Shown piece after piece: positions 47,993 through 61,904 of a DNA stretch of 64,000 nt. Source of the stretch: Prosthecomicrobium sp. N25 (GTDB lineage Bacteria; Pseudomonadota; Alphaproteobacteria; Rhizobiales; Ancalomicrobiaceae). Both the position numbers and the translations under genes were made by a program. The DNA is taken from assembly GCF_037203705.1 (NCBI RefSeq), contig NZ_JBBCAT010000001.1, positions 2,949,418-3,013,417 of the forward strand, given 5' to 3'. Each line of letters starts with the position of its first letter. The first letter of the stretch is position 1. The notes under the pieces were generated by a model. The model did not search any database. It had not been told where the DNA came from and worked only from the letters and a program-made list of their open reading frames with translations.

Positions 47993-49231
47993 TCATGCGA
48001 AGAAATCATGAGCCTTTTGAAGGGCTTCGGCAAGCCTGTCGACCTCGTCGAGCCGATTGTACATCCCGAAGGATGCACGGCATGTGGAGGTGACGCCGAA
48101 ACGCTTCAAGAGCGGCTGGGCGCAATGGGTCCCCGCGCGCACCGCAACCCCGTAGCGGTCGAGGATGGTGGCGACGTCGTGGGCATGGGCGCCTTCCAGG
48201 TCGAAGGCCACGATGGCGCCCTTGCCGGGCGCATGGCCGTAGATCTTCACCCGGTTGATCGACCCGAGCCGCTCGTGCGCATAGGCCCTGAGGCTCTCCT
48301 CATGGGCGGAGATGCGGGCGCGGCCGACGGATTCGATATATTTCAGCGCCGCGCCGAGCCCGACGGCCTCGATGATCGGCGGCGTGCCGGCCTCGAAGCG
48401 GTGCGGCGGCTCGCCGTAGGTGACCCACTCCTGGGTCACGTCCCGGATCATCTCTCCGCCCCCGAGGAAAGGCGGCATCTCGGCGAGCAGCTCCCGACGG
48501 CCCCACAGGACGCCGATGCCGGTCGGACCGTAGAGCTTGTGGCCGGTTATGCCGTAGAAGTCCACGCCGAGATCCTGGACGTCGACCGGCATGTGGACCG
48601 CCGCCTGCGCACCGTCGACCAGCACCTTGGCGCCGACCGACTTCGCCACCCGGACGATGTCCTTGATGGGCGTCACCGTGCCCAACATGTTCGACATGTG
48701 GGTGACGGCCACCACCTTGGTGCGCGGCGTCACCAGCTTCTCGAAGTCTTCGAACAGGAAGTTGCCCGCGTCGTCGACCGGCACCCACTTGATGACGGCG
48801 CCCTTGCGCTCCCGCAGGAAGTGCCAGGGGACAATGTTGGAGTGGTGCTCCATCAGCGAGAGGACGATCTCGTCGCCCTCCCCGATCCCCTGCCCGAGCG
48901 AGTTGGCGACCAGGTTGATCGCCTCGGTCACCGACTTCGTGAAGATGATCTCGTCCGTCGAGGCGGCGCCCAGATAGGCCCGGACGATCTCGCGGGCCTC
49001 CTCGTAGGCCTCGGTCGCGGCATTGGCCAGGTAATGCAGGCCGCGATGCACGTTGGCGTATTCGGAGGTCATCACCTTGACCATCCGGTCGATCACCGCC
49101 TGTGGCTTCTGCGCGCTCGCCGCATTGTCGAGATAGACGAGGTCGCGGCCGTTCACCTTCATGGACAGGATGGGGAAGTCCCGCCGGATCGCGTCGACGT
49201 CGTAGGGGGTCGTATCAGCAGCGAACGTCAC
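47993..49231 (-). CDS. sufS: Cysteine desulfurase SufS (group II)
   Basis: A 412-residue PLP enzyme that delivers sulphur from cysteine for cluster assembly. The PLP Lys lies in ITGHKLYGPTGIG and the active-site Cys in RAGTHCAQPLLKRF, the group II (SufS) form. It begins at a GTG (49231) with an AAAGGC-type ribosome site. An in-frame ATG further upstream adds an arginine- and glycine-rich extension of no family resemblance. SufE was not found. The other desulfurase at 53104-54261 is group I-like. Confidence 0.94.
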   Translation of the reverse strand: MTFAADTTPYDVDAIRRDFPILSMKVNGRDLVYLDNAASAQKPQAVIDRMVKVMTSEYANVHRGLHYLANAATEAYEEAREIVRAYLGAASTDEIIFTKSVTEAINLVANSLGQGIGEGDEIVLSLMEHHSNIVPWHFLRERKGAVIKWVPVDDAGNFLFEDFEKLVTPRTKVVAVTHMSNMLGTVTPIKDIVRVAKSVGAKVLVDGAQAAVHMPVDVQDLGVDFYGITGHKLYGPTGIGVLWGRRELLAEMPPFLGGGEMIRDVTQEWVTYGEPPHRFEAGTPPIIEAVGLGAALKYIESVGRARISAHEESLRAYAHERLGSINRVKIYGHAPGKGAIVAFDLEGAHAHDVATILDRYGVAVRAGTHCAQPLLKRFGVTSTCRASFGMYNRLDEVDRLAEALQKAHDFFA

Positions 49232-49337
49232 GTCCTGTCGCCTTTCGTCCCGGGGCCCGCACCGCCCCTCAACCGCACCCCCGGACGGACCCGCGCCATG
49301 CGGGCCCCGGTCCGGGGCTCGGGACTCGGGGCCGGCG

Positions 49338-50689
49338 TCAGCCGGCCCGCGTCGCACGGCGCTCCAGCCAATGCTCGACCTCCGCCGCCACCGCGTCCCG
49401 GACGGCCTCGTTCTCGATGGCGTCGAAGACCTCGCCCAGGAACGCCACGATCAGCAGCTTCTCGGCCTCTGACTCCGGGATGCCGCGGCTCATGAGATAG
49501 AATTTCAGGCGGTCGTCGATCTCGCCCGTGGTGGCGCCGTGGCCGCAGACCACGTCGTCGGCGAAGATCTCGAGCTCCGGCTTGTTCATCGCCTCGGCGG
49601 AATCGGACAGCAGGATGGCGTTCGACGACATCTTGCCGTCGGTCTTCTGGGCGTGCTGGCGCACGACGATCTTGCCCTGGAAGATCGACCGGGCCTCATC
49701 GTCCACCACCGCCTTGTAGAGCTCCCGGCTGGTGCCGTGCGGCACGGCGTGGTCGATCACCAGCGTCGTGTCGCCGTGCCGCCGGCCGTCCAGCAGCGTG
49801 GCGCCGCGGGTGGAGAGCGTCGCGTGCTCCCCCGCGAAGGTGAGGAAGAGCTGCGACCGGGCGACCGCCGCGCCGGCTCCGAGCGCGAAGTGCTCGAGCG
49901 CGGCCTTCTCGCCGAGCGTGACCACCAGGGTCGAGAAGTGAACCGCAGTCACGGCCTCGGTCTGCAGCTTGATCCAGGTCGCCTTTGCGCAGTCCTCGAG
50001 CCTGAGCTCCGTCACCGCGTTGGTGTGCATCGGCACGCCCTCGGGGCCCCGGAAGGTCTCCAGGAAGGTGACCTCCGCGTTCGGCTCGACCTCGATCACG
50101 TGCCGGAGTGCGACCGACGCGGCCGCGCCGGTTGAGACGTGAGCGATCTCGATAGGCTTCTTCGGCTTGGCCTTGGCGGATACGCGGATCACCATGCCGT
50201 CGCGCATCAGCCCGGTGTTGAGCGTCACGATCGGGTCGGCGCTGGCGGCCGCGGAGATCCCGAGCCGCTCGCCCAGGGTATGGCCGTGCGGCAGGAGGGT
50301 CGAGAGCGGGTGCGTCGAGACCCCGTCGAGACCGGCCACGTCCGACAGGAGCGGCTCGAAATGCCCGTTGACGAAGACGAGGCGGTGACGGTCGACGCCC
50401 GCGAGGGAGGCCGGAGCCGCGGCGACGGCGCGCGCCGTCTCCGGGTCGGCCGGCCGGGCGAGGGGCGGCACCCCGCGCAGGAGCGCGCGCAGGTCCGTGT
50501 ACTTGTACTCCTCGACCCGCCGATGCGGCAGGCCGGCCTTCTCGAACCGGGCGAAGGCGGCGTCGCGGAGCTGCAGGATGGCGGAACTGTCGGCGCGCTC
50601 CGGCTTCTGCCGGTAGGCTTCGATCAGATCCTTCTCGGCCTGCGTCCGCAGGATCGCGGGCTGGACGGTCATGGCGGCGGCCTCCGGCA

Positions 50690-50690
<1 letters not shown>
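49338..50690 (-). CDS. sufD: SufD, Fe-S scaffold subunit
   Basis: A 450-residue subunit of the SufBC2D scaffold, homologous to SufB but with its own C-terminal motif (DDVVCGHGATTGEIDDRLKFYLMSRG-type with GIPE). The N-terminal region FEKAGLPHRRVEEYKYTDLRALL is typical. Start at the ATG at 50690, which shares one base with the sufC stop (TGATG). A second ATG (MTVQPAIL) lies six codons later. Confidence 0.93.
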
Positions 50691-51445
<755 letters not shown>

Positions 51446-51507
51446 GATGTCGTCTCTGTCCGTGGCGGCGCCGCTGGAGCGCTCTGCCGTTCTGTCCGGG
51501 GGATGGA

Positions 51508-51543
51508 GCGCCGGCCCGCGGCCCTCGTCGGGGCGGCCGGCGC
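51508..51543 (-). promoter_or_regulatory. GC-rich hairpin between sufB and sufC
   Basis: A perfect 9-bp stem (51508-51516 with 51535-51543) with an 18-base loop that can form an inner GCCC/GGGC stem. It lies directly after the sufB stop on the transcribed strand and has no T-tract. Confidence 0.6.
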
Positions 51544-51549
51544 GGAGGG

Positions 51550-53019
51550 TCAGCCGACCGAGCCTTCCAGGCTGATGCCGATCAGCTTCTGGGCCTCCAC
51601 GGCGAACTCCATGGGGAGCTGCTGCAGGACGTCCCGAACGAAGCCGTTGACGATCAGGGCCACCGCCTCCTCCTCGGAGAGGCCGCGGCTCACGCAGTAG
51701 AAGAGCTGGTCCTCGGAGATCTTGGAGGTGGTCGCCTCGTGCTCCACCGTGGCGCTCGCGTTGCGGGTCTCGATGTAGGGCACCGTGTGGGCGCCGCAGT
51801 CGTGGCCGATCAGGAGCGAGTCGCAGTTGGTGAAGTTGCGCGCGTCGGTCGCCCGCTTGTTGATCGAGACGAGGCCCCGATAGGTGTTGTTGGAGCGCCC
51901 GGCCGAGATGCCCTTGGAGATGATCCGGCTCGACGTGTTCTTGCCCAGGTGGATCATCTTGGTGCCCGAATCGACCTGCTGGTAGCCGTTCGAGATGGCG
52001 ATCGAGTAGAACTCGCCCTGGCTGCCGTCGCCGCGCAGGATGCAGCTCGGGTACTTCCAGGTGATGGCCGACCCGGTCTCCACCTGGGTCCAGGAGATCT
52101 TCGCCCGCGCCTCGCGGCAATCGCCGCGCTTGGTGACGAAGTTGTAGATCCCGCCCTTGCCGTCCTTGTCGCCCGGGTACCAGTTCTGCACCGTCGAGTA
52201 CTTGATCTCCGCGTCCTCGAGCGCGACGAGCTCGACCACGGCGGCATGCAACTGGTTCTCGTCGCGCTGCGGGGCCGTGCAGCCTTCCAGGTACGAGACG
52301 TAGGCGCCCTTTTCGGCGATGATCAGCGTGCGCTCGAACTGGCCGGTATTCTTCTCGTTGATCCGGAAATAGGTCGAGAGCTCCATCGGGCAGCGCACGC
52401 CCGGGGGCACATACACGAAGGATCCGTCGGAGAAGACCGCGGAATTCAGCGTCGCGTAGTAGTTGTCCGTGACCGGGACGACGGAACCGAGGTACTTGCG
52501 CACCAGCTCCGGGTACTCGCGGATCGCCTCGGAGATCGAGCAGAAGATGACGCCAGCCTTCTTGAGTTCCTCGCGGAACGTGGTTACCACGGAGACAGAG
52601 TCGAACACCGCGTCGACCGCGATGCGCGCGCCCTGGACACCCGCCAGCACCTCCTGCTCCCTGAGCGGGATGCCGAGCTTCTCGTAGGTGCGCAAGAGCT
52701 CCGGGTCGACCTCGTCGAGCGACTTCGGACCCGCGGTGCCCTTCGGGGCCGCGTAGTAGTGGAGGTCCTGGAAGTCGATCTTCGGATAGTCCACCCGCGC
52801 CCAGGTGGGCTCTTCCATGGTCAGCCAGCGCCGATAGGCCTCCAGCCGCCATGCGAGCATCCACTCGGGCTCGCCCTTCTTGTCCGAGATGAAGCGGACG
52901 ATGTCTTCGCTGAGGCCCTTCGGGGCCAGGTCGGACTCGATCTGAGTCTCGAAACCGTACTTGTACTGGTCTACGTCGATCGCGAGGACCTGTTCGACCG
53001 TCTCCTGGACTGCAGGCAT
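51550..53019 (-). CDS. sufB: SufB, Fe-S scaffold subunit
   Basis: A 489-residue core scaffold subunit that builds Fe-S clusters with SufC and SufD. SufB-specific motifs include [19 protein letters not shown]-type sequences, SYLEGCTAP, the Cys-containing [23 protein letters not shown] region and [19 protein letters not shown]. The start at 53019 and length are standard. It follows the first desulfurase by 84 bases. Confidence 0.97.
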   Translation of the reverse strand: MPAVQETVEQVLAIDVDQYKYGFETQIESDLAPKGLSEDIVRFISDKKGEPEWMLAWRLEAYRRWLTMEEPTWARVDYPKIDFQDLHYYAAPKGTAGPKSLDEVDPELLRTYEKLGIPLREQEVLAGVQGARIAVDAVFDSVSVVTTFREELKKAGVIFCSISEAIREYPELVRKYLGSVVPVTDNYYATLNSAVFSDGSFVYVPPGVRCPMELSTYFRINEKNTGQFERTLIIAEKGAYVSYLEGCTAPQRDENQLHAAVVELVALEDAEIKYSTVQNWYPGDKDGKGGIYNFVTKRGDCREARAKISWTQVETGSAITWKYPSCILRGDGSQGEFYSIAISNGYQQVDSGTKMIHLGKNTSSRIISKGISAGRSNNTYRGLVSINKRATDARNFTNCDSLLIGHDCGAHTVPYIETRNASATVEHEATTSKISEDQLFYCVSRGLSEEEAVALIVNGFVRDVLQQLPMEFAVEAQKLIGISLEGSVG

Positions 53020-53103
53020 TTTTCTCTCCCCCGACGCGGCTTCAAGGACCGCCGGTTCAAGACGATTCCACGGGACGAAGGGCGAGCCCTCCGCATGATG
53101 TGC

Positions 53104-54261
53104 TTACGCAGCGCGACCGCGATCGGTTTGGACCCGGGCGGCGAGCTTCCGCCAGACCGCCACGAAGCCTTCCAGGTCCTCGCGCGTCGTCGACCATCCG
53201 AGGCTGACCCGGAGTGCGTTGCGGACGAGGTCCGCGGGCACCGCCATGGCCTTCAGCACGTGCGACGCCGCCACCTTGCCCGAAGAGCAGGCCGAGCCGG
53301 AGGAGATCGCGACGCCTTCGAGATCGAACGCGATCACCGCCGTTTCAGCCGGCAGGCCCGGCAGGGCGACGGATGCGGTATTGGCGAGACGATCCGCGGT
53401 TTCCCCGAAGACCGTCACAGTGCCTGATATAGAGCGCAAGGCGCCGATGAGCCAGTCCCGCTCGGCGCGAACCTGCTCGATTCTTTCGAGATCCTGCCTT
53501 GCGGCGAGCGCCGCCGCGCCGAAGGCGGCGATCGCCGGGACCGCCTCGGTGCCGCCGCGGCGATTGGCCTCCTGCCCGCCGCCGGGGAGCAGCGGCAGGG
53601 GCCGCAGCTCGGCCTTGCGGGCGACCAGCGCCCCGGCGCCCTGGATCCCGCCGATCTTGTGCGCGGAAAGCGTCAGGACGTCGGCGTCGAGCTCCTCGAT
53701 CGGCAGGCGCCCGGCGGCCTGGACCGCGTCGCAGACCAGGACGCCCCCTGCGGCCCGAACCAGCCGGGCGATCTCGCCGATCGGCTGCAGCACGCCGGTC
53801 TCGCTGTTGGCCGCCTGGACGGCGACCAGCGCCGGACCGGTCCCGGCGGCGAGCCGGGCCGCCAGGTCGTCGAGGCGCAGCACGCCATCGGGCCCGACCG
53901 GCACGACCTCGACCCGGTCGGCCGGGAATCGCCCGCCGCGCAGGACGGAGGGGTGCTCGGTCGCCGAGACCAGGAGGCGCTCCAGCCGCAGCGCCCGGGC
54001 GCCCGCGACCCAATCGGCGCTGAGCGCCGTGACGTTCGCCTCCGTGGCCGAGGCGGTGAAGACCACCTGCCCGGCCGGCACCCCCGCGAGCGCGGCGACA
54101 GCCACCCGCGCCGCCTCGACCCGGGCCCGCGCGGCCCGCCCCTCGGCATGCACCGACGACGGATTCCCGCCCGCGCGCATCGCCTCGAGCGCCGCCTGGA
54201 CCGCCTCTTCGCGCGGCGGCGAGCCGGCATTGTGGTCGAGATAGATTCGCCTTGTCGCCAT
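53104..54261 (-). CDS. Cysteine desulfurase, group I (SufS2/IscS-like)
   Basis: A 385-residue PLP enzyme heading the suf operon. The motif IYLDHNAGSPP at the start, the PLP Lys in LSAHKIGGIQGAGALV, and the long-loop active site SSGSACSSGK place it in the NifS/IscS group, distinct from the group II SufS downstream. In rhizobia this gene is called sufS2. No iscR, rirA or iscU is adjacent. The 242-base region upstream (54262-54503) should hold the operon promoter. I could not assign an iron or IscR box in it. Confidence 0.93.
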   Translation of the reverse strand: MATRRIYLDHNAGSPPREEAVQAALEAMRAGGNPSSVHAEGRAARARVEAARVAVAALAGVPAGQVVFTASATEANVTALSADWVAGARALRLERLLVSATEHPSVLRGGRFPADRVEVVPVGPDGVLRLDDLAARLAAGTGPALVAVQAANSETGVLQPIGEIARLVRAAGGVLVCDAVQAAGRLPIEELDADVLTLSAHKIGGIQGAGALVARKAELRPLPLLPGGGQEANRRGGTEAVPAIAAFGAAALAARQDLERIEQVRAERDWLIGALRSISGTVTVFGETADRLANTASVALPGLPAETAVIAFDLEGVAISSGSACSSGKVAASHVLKAMAVPADLVRNALRVSLGWSTTREDLEGFVAVWRKLAARVQTDRGRAA

Positions 54262-54503
54262 TTCCGCCGACTTCCTCGCGAGGACCGTGCCTCTGCTCGT
54301 CGAAACTCTTGAAACCGTCCCCCTCGATCATGATAACAGAGGACGATTGCAGGCCGGACAGCTTTCGTCCGGCCCTTTGCCACACCGGACCCGAGCGGAC
54401 CCCGACCGAGAGCCGACCCGACGACCCGAGCCGCCCTCCCCGGCCCGCCGTCATCCGCCCCGCTCGCCGGGATCCCGAGACCATCGCAAGGACGACCGCA
54501 CCC

Positions 54504-55157
54504 ATGCCCGAAGTCATCTTCAACGGACCGGCCGGACGCATCGAAGGCCGATTCCAACCGGCCAAGGTGCGCAACGCCCCCATCGCGCTCATCCTGCATC
54601 CGCACCCGCAGTTCGGCGGCACGATGAACAACCAGGTCGTCTACCAGCTGTTCTATCTGTTTGCGAAGCGCGGTTTCGCGGTCCTGCGCTTCAATTTTCG
54701 CGGCGTCGGGCGCAGCCAGGGCGAATTCGACCACGGCGGCGGCGAGCTCTCCGACGCGGCCGCGGCGCTCGACTGGGCGCAGACCGTCCACCCGGACGCG
54801 CGTTCCTGCTGGATCGCCGGCTTCTCCTTCGGCGCCTGGATCGGCATGCAGCTCCTGATGCGCCGGCCCGAGATCGAGGGCTTCATCTCCATCGCACCGC
54901 CGGCCAACCTGCACGACTTCTCGTTCCTGGCCCCCTGCCCCTCCTCCGGCCTGATCATCCACGGCGACGTGGACAAGGTCGTGCCCCAGAAGGACGTCCA
55001 GGGCCTCGTCGACAAGCTGAAGACCCAGAAGGGAATCACGATCGACCAGAAGATCGTCGAGGGCGCCAACCACTTCTTCGAGAACAAGGTCGAGGAGCTG
55101 ATGTCGGCCTGCGAGACCTACGTCGACAAGCGCCTCGCCCGCTCCGACGCCGCCTGA
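54504..55157 (+). CDS. Alpha/beta hydrolase
   Basis: A 217-residue hydrolase with the family start PIALILHPHPQFGGTMNNQVVY, the nucleophile elbow GFSFGAW with Ser, the charge-relay Asp in IHGDVDKVVP and His in GANHFFENKVEEL. This subgroup (dienelactone hydrolase-like, no known substrate) is common next to cysteine desulfurase genes in Rhizobiales. The ATG at 54504 gives the conserved N-terminus, and the longer frame upstream is not conserved. Confidence 0.9.
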   Translation: MPEVIFNGPAGRIEGRFQPAKVRNAPIALILHPHPQFGGTMNNQVVYQLFYLFAKRGFAVLRFNFRGVGRSQGEFDHGGGELSDAAAALDWAQTVHPDARSCWIAGFSFGAWIGMQLLMRRPEIEGFISIAPPANLHDFSFLAPCPSSGLIIHGDVDKVVPQKDVQGLVDKLKTQKGITIDQKIVEGANHFFENKVEELMSACETYVDKRLARSDAA

Positions 55158-55200
55158 AGCCGCGCCCCGCATACGCCCGGGACGAGATCCACAGGCTCGC

Positions 55201-55229
55201 TTGACATCCCACCCAGGGGGCCTTAAACG
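55201..55229 (+). promoter_or_regulatory. Sigma-70-type promoter for tRNA-Asp
   Basis: A perfect TTGACA (55201-55206) and a TAAACG -10 (55224-55229) with a 17-base spacer lie about 44 bases before the tRNA gene. The -10 box is weak but the spacing is ideal. Confidence 0.6.
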
Positions 55230-55272
55230 ACCCCCCATCGCCGCGGGCACCACCCTCGGCGAACGAAAATGC

Positions 55273-55349
<77 letters not shown>

Positions 55350-55363
55350 GTTTCGACGAAGAG

Positions 55364-55387
55364 GCCCGGGTTCGCCCGGGCTTTTTT
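55364..55387 (+). terminator. Rho-independent terminator after tRNA-Asp
   Basis: A 7-bp GCCCGGG/CCCGGGC stem (55364-55370 with 55375-55381) with a TTCG loop is followed by six T residues (55382-55387). It sits 14 bases beyond the tRNA. Confidence 0.9.
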
Positions 55388-55422
55388 CGTTTCGGCATCC
55401 CCCTCGGCGGGACGCCCCCGCC

Positions 55423-55797
55423 TCACATCGGCATGCAGGTGTCCGCGGAGAGCAGCGTCGTCAGGCTGGTGCCGATGTGGCTCATCATGGCGTAGCGGTA
55501 GAAGCCGCGGACCCGGACGCCGCAGCCCTCGGTGCCGACCGAGAAGTTCTCGGTGGTCGCGTTGAAGCCGTAGGTGGCCCCGACCGCATAGCGCTGGGTG
55601 TCGCGGACGGTGAGGCACGAGGGGCTCTTGATGCTGTAGCAGCGCGCCGCCTCCTCGACCGCGAATTGCAGCGACACACGGCTCCAGGCCATCAGGCCGA
55701 GGTCGACGAGCGCATAGAGGAACAGGGCGAAGACCGGGAAGGCCAGCGCCGTCTCCACGGCCGAGACGCCGCGCCGGTCGCGCGCCAGCCGGGTCAT
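55423..55797 (-). CDS. TadE-like pilus-assembly protein (second copy)
   Basis: A 124-residue pseudopilin-like protein. The N-terminal RDRRGVSAVETALAFPVFALFLY has the TadE hydrophobic helix and the conserved Glu after the cleavage region. Several cysteines are in the periplasmic half. The ATG at 55797 overlaps the previous stop by four bases. The third of three Tad-type genes on this strand. Confidence 0.82.
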   Translation of the reverse strand: MTRLARDRRGVSAVETALAFPVFALFLYALVDLGLMAWSRVSLQFAVEEAARCYSIKSPSCLTVRDTQRYAVGATYGFNATTENFSVGTEGCGVRVRGFYRYAMMSHIGTSLTTLLSADTCMPM

Positions 55798-56276
55798 TGC
55801 AGCCGGACCAGGGGACGGGTCGTGAAGGTGAGGCCGTTCGGCAGCAACGGCGTCGCCAGCCACGGCGTGTAGCGGGCGGTCAGCGTCAGGGTCGCGTAGG
55901 TCCCGGCCGTGGCCCCGCCGCTGCAGGTCGACGAGCAGGCGATCTCCTGGACCCCGGTCGTCGCCGGGCAGCCGCAGAACTGGCGCGGCGCCGACGCCAT
56001 GGTGATGCCCGACGCGCCCGCCGCTCCCTGGACGACCGCCGTGATCCGGGCCGCGTCGAAGCCGCCAACCACCGCGGACCGCAGGCCCGACTGCGCGGCA
56101 TTCTGGACCTGGAGGCCGCGGAACAGCCCGAAGCCGAAATCGGTCGCCAGCAGCGCCAGCATGAAGAGGAGCGGCAGCACGAGCGACAGCTCGAGGATCG
56201 CCGCCCCGCGGCGGTCCGCCACCAGGCCGCGGCGCGCCGGAAGCCGGCCTGCCGACTTACTCCACCAGCCGCGCAC
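55794..56276 (-). CDS. TadE-like pilus-assembly protein (first copy)
   Basis: A 160-residue protein with the TadE signature ADRRGAAILELSLVLPLLFMLALLATDFG followed by QVQNAAQSGLRSAVVG. It has a cysteine-rich middle (FCGCPATT, CSSTCSGG). It overlaps the TadG-like gene by about 20 bases and the next by four. TadE proteins are pseudopilins of tight-adherence pili. No tadA, tadB, tadC or cpa gene is in the window. Confidence 0.82.
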   Translation of the reverse strand: MRGWWSKSAGRLPARRGLVADRRGAAILELSLVLPLLFMLALLATDFGFGLFRGLQVQNAAQSGLRSAVVGGFDAARITAVVQGAAGASGITMASAPRQFCGCPATTGVQEIACSSTCSGGATAGTYATLTLTARYTPWLATPLLPNGLTFTTRPLVRLQ

Positions 56277-57537
56277 CCGCGCCTCCGATCGTCCGCGTGC
56301 CTCGGCCCGAGCAGTTCAGCTCGAACTGGGCGTTGCCCGAAAAGGTGATCGTGTCCGCCACCAGCTGCGTGCAGCCGCCGCCCGCCCCGGCCCCGCCCGC
56401 ATAATCGACCTTGCCGGTCGGCACGTAGATCGCGCCCTGGATCGACTGGGTCGAGCCGCCGTTGAACTTGAAGGTCGTGCCCACAGGCATGTTGCGGTCG
56501 GCGAAGACGGCGATGCCCGCGAGCGGACCCGAGGTCGGTGCTGACAGATTGACCGAAGCCCCGCCGGAGATGGCCGCCGTCGCATAGTTCGAGCCCGTCG
56601 ACGAGGTGAAGACGAGCGTCACCCCGGTGCCCGTGATGGTGGCGCCGCCGTTCACCGTGAGGCTGCCCCGGTCGATGTAGTAGATCCCGGGCTCGAGCGT
56701 CGCCTCGGCATTGGCATTGAAGCTGAGGCCGTTGCAATAGACGCCCGGGCTCAGCGTCTTCTTGCCCTTCACGTCCAGGCTGTTCGCGGTGCAGCCGGTC
56801 CGCGGCGGGAAGGTCGCCGTCGCGTAGGGGTCGGGGCTGACGGCCGAACCGGTCCGCATGCCGTCCGTCGCCGTGATGGCCGAGGACCCGCTGATCCCGC
56901 CGACGGTGTCGACCGATTGCGCCCGCAAGGTCGCCGACCCGCCGACCACCAGCGCGCTGGCGGACGCGGAGTTGTCGTAGAGCCCGCACTGGCTGAGCCG
57001 CACGTCCGACGTGCCCTGGATCGTCACGGCGCCGGACGTCGTGCGGTTGAGGGCCAGGACGCAGCCGCCGCCTTCGATCGGCAGCGCGACCGAGCGGACC
57101 GAGGCGCGCACAGGCGTGGCGTTCCACAGGGCCGACACCCAGCGCGGCTCGTCCTGGACGATCGTCACCTCCACGGCGGTCGGCCGCGCCGCGTAGGCGC
57201 CCTGGGTCGGGGGCCGGCTCACCGTGACGACCGCGCCGCCCGTCCCGTCCACGAAGCCGATCGAGGCGGCGACCGCCTTGGCCTCCGCAAGCGCCGCCGC
57301 CGCCGAGGTCTTGCCCGCCGTGGCGCCGCTGACCGCCGCGAGATCCGAGGCGCCCTGCATGGTGCGCTTCGAGTAGAGCCACAGCCCCGCCTCGCAGGCG
57401 AAGCCGGTCAGCCCGATCCAGACCGGCACCATGATGGCCGCCACCACCGAATAGCCGCCGGTCTCGTCGGCCAGGACGGCCCGGAAGGTGGAGAGCGAGG
57501 CGGAATGAGATTGGGGCATCGACACGTCGGCAGGCAC
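56257..57537 (-). CDS. TadG-like protein with long beta-helix-like tail
   Basis: A 426-residue protein. The N-terminus has ADETGGYSVVAAIMVPVWIGLTGF, the TadG membrane segment. Residues about 60-180 resemble the TadG periplasmic part. The C-terminal 240 residues are rich in Gly, Thr and Ser, with repeated short strands (for example DVKGKKTLSPGVYCNGLSF, EATLEPGIYYIDRGSLTVNG, GATITGTGVTLVF) that look like a beta-helix of the DUF7305 or ice-binding type. It may be a surface adhesin rather than a true pilus assembly factor. ATG at 57537 or MPQSHS six codons later. Confidence 0.72.
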   Translation of the reverse strand: MPADVSMPQSHSASLSTFRAVLADETGGYSVVAAIMVPVWIGLTGFACEAGLWLYSKRTMQGASDLAAVSGATAGKTSAAAALAEAKAVAASIGFVDGTGGAVVTVSRPPTQGAYAARPTAVEVTIVQDEPRWVSALWNATPVRASVRSVALPIEGGGCVLALNRTTSGAVTIQGTSDVRLSQCGLYDNSASASALVVGGSATLRAQSVDTVGGISGSSAITATDGMRTGSAVSPDPYATATFPPRTGCTANSLDVKGKKTLSPGVYCNGLSFNANAEATLEPGIYYIDRGSLTVNGGATITGTGVTLVFTSSTGSNYATAAISGGASVNLSAPTSGPLAGIAVFADRNMPVGTTFKFNGGSTQSIQGAIYVPTGKVDYAGGAGAGGGCTQLVADTITFSGNAQFELNCSGRGTRTIGGAGARLVE

Positions 57538-57858
57538 TGAGGAGGCTGCATAGTCCTGAATGAGACTGCGCCGTAACGCTCACGCCTGCAATGATTACCG
57601 AGGATCTCGGTTGCGAGCTTGTGAATACTTCAACATTTAACAAGTCGAGACGAGTGCGGCCGCCACCCCGACCGGCGATTTCGGCCCTGTCCGTGGCGGC
57701 CGCCCCGCGCCCCGCGCCGGGGCAGGATGCGCGGCCCGGACCTGACAGGCCGGGCCGGCCACGCTATATGTGCCCCGCGGCGCCCCCGCCGCCATGTCCC
57801 GACGGTGCCGCCTCCCGGCCCCGGCGGCGCTCGCCTGTTCCGACGAGGCTTCAGACCG
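57538..57858. other. Divergent region between tadG and sdhE
   Basis: No gene is supported in these 321 bases. An AT-rich patch lies at about 57590-57650, where the tad promoter may be. It holds an inverted repeat CTTGT...ACAAG. The sdhE promoter is listed separately. Confidence 0.5.
57744..57772 (+). promoter_or_regulatory. Sigma-70-type promoter for sdhE-mfd
   Basis: CTGACA (57744-57749) and TATATG (57767-57772) are separated by exactly 17 bases. The predicted start of transcription near 57779 gives a leader of about 80 bases before the sdhE ATG. Confidence 0.65.
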
Positions 57859-58158
57859 ATGTCCGGCACCCAGATCTCCTCCGACGGCCTGCCGCCCTCG
57901 CGCAAGAAGGCGCTCTTCCGCGCCTGGCATCGCGGGACGAAGGAAATGGACCTTCTCCTCGGCACCTTCGCGGACGCCCACCTGGCGACCCTGTCCGAGA
58001 CGGACTTCGCGGAGTTCGAGCGGCTGATGGACGTGCCGGACCGCGATCTATTCGCCTGGATCATCGACCGCGAGGAGACGCCGGGCAACTACGACACGCC
58101 GCTCTTCCGGCAGGTCAAGGCCTTCCACACGCAGCCGGGCGGTCTCGTCATGCGTTGA
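57859..58158 (+). CDS. sdhE: FAD assembly factor SdhE (succinate dehydrogenase)
   Basis: A 99-residue protein that promotes attachment of FAD to succinate dehydrogenase. The conserved WHRGTKEMDLLLG (RGxxExD) and LFAWIIDREETPGNYD are clear. In many Alphaproteobacteria it precedes mfd, as here, with a gap of 79 bases. RecG, often the upstream neighbour, is not present. Other frames over this segment are not conserved. Confidence 0.92.
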   Translation: MSGTQISSDGLPPSRKKALFRAWHRGTKEMDLLLGTFADAHLATLSETDFAEFERLMDVPDRDLFAWIIDREETPGNYDTPLFRQVKAFHTQPGGLVMR

Positions 58159-58237
58159 GCCCCCGGCGCGCCCTCGCCGGCCGCTCGCCGAACCCACCCC
58201 CTTCGCGGCGCCCCGGCGCCCGCACGGATCTCGACGC

Positions 58238-61891
<3,654 letters not shown>

Positions 61892-61904
61892 CCGGCCTCG
61901 CCGG

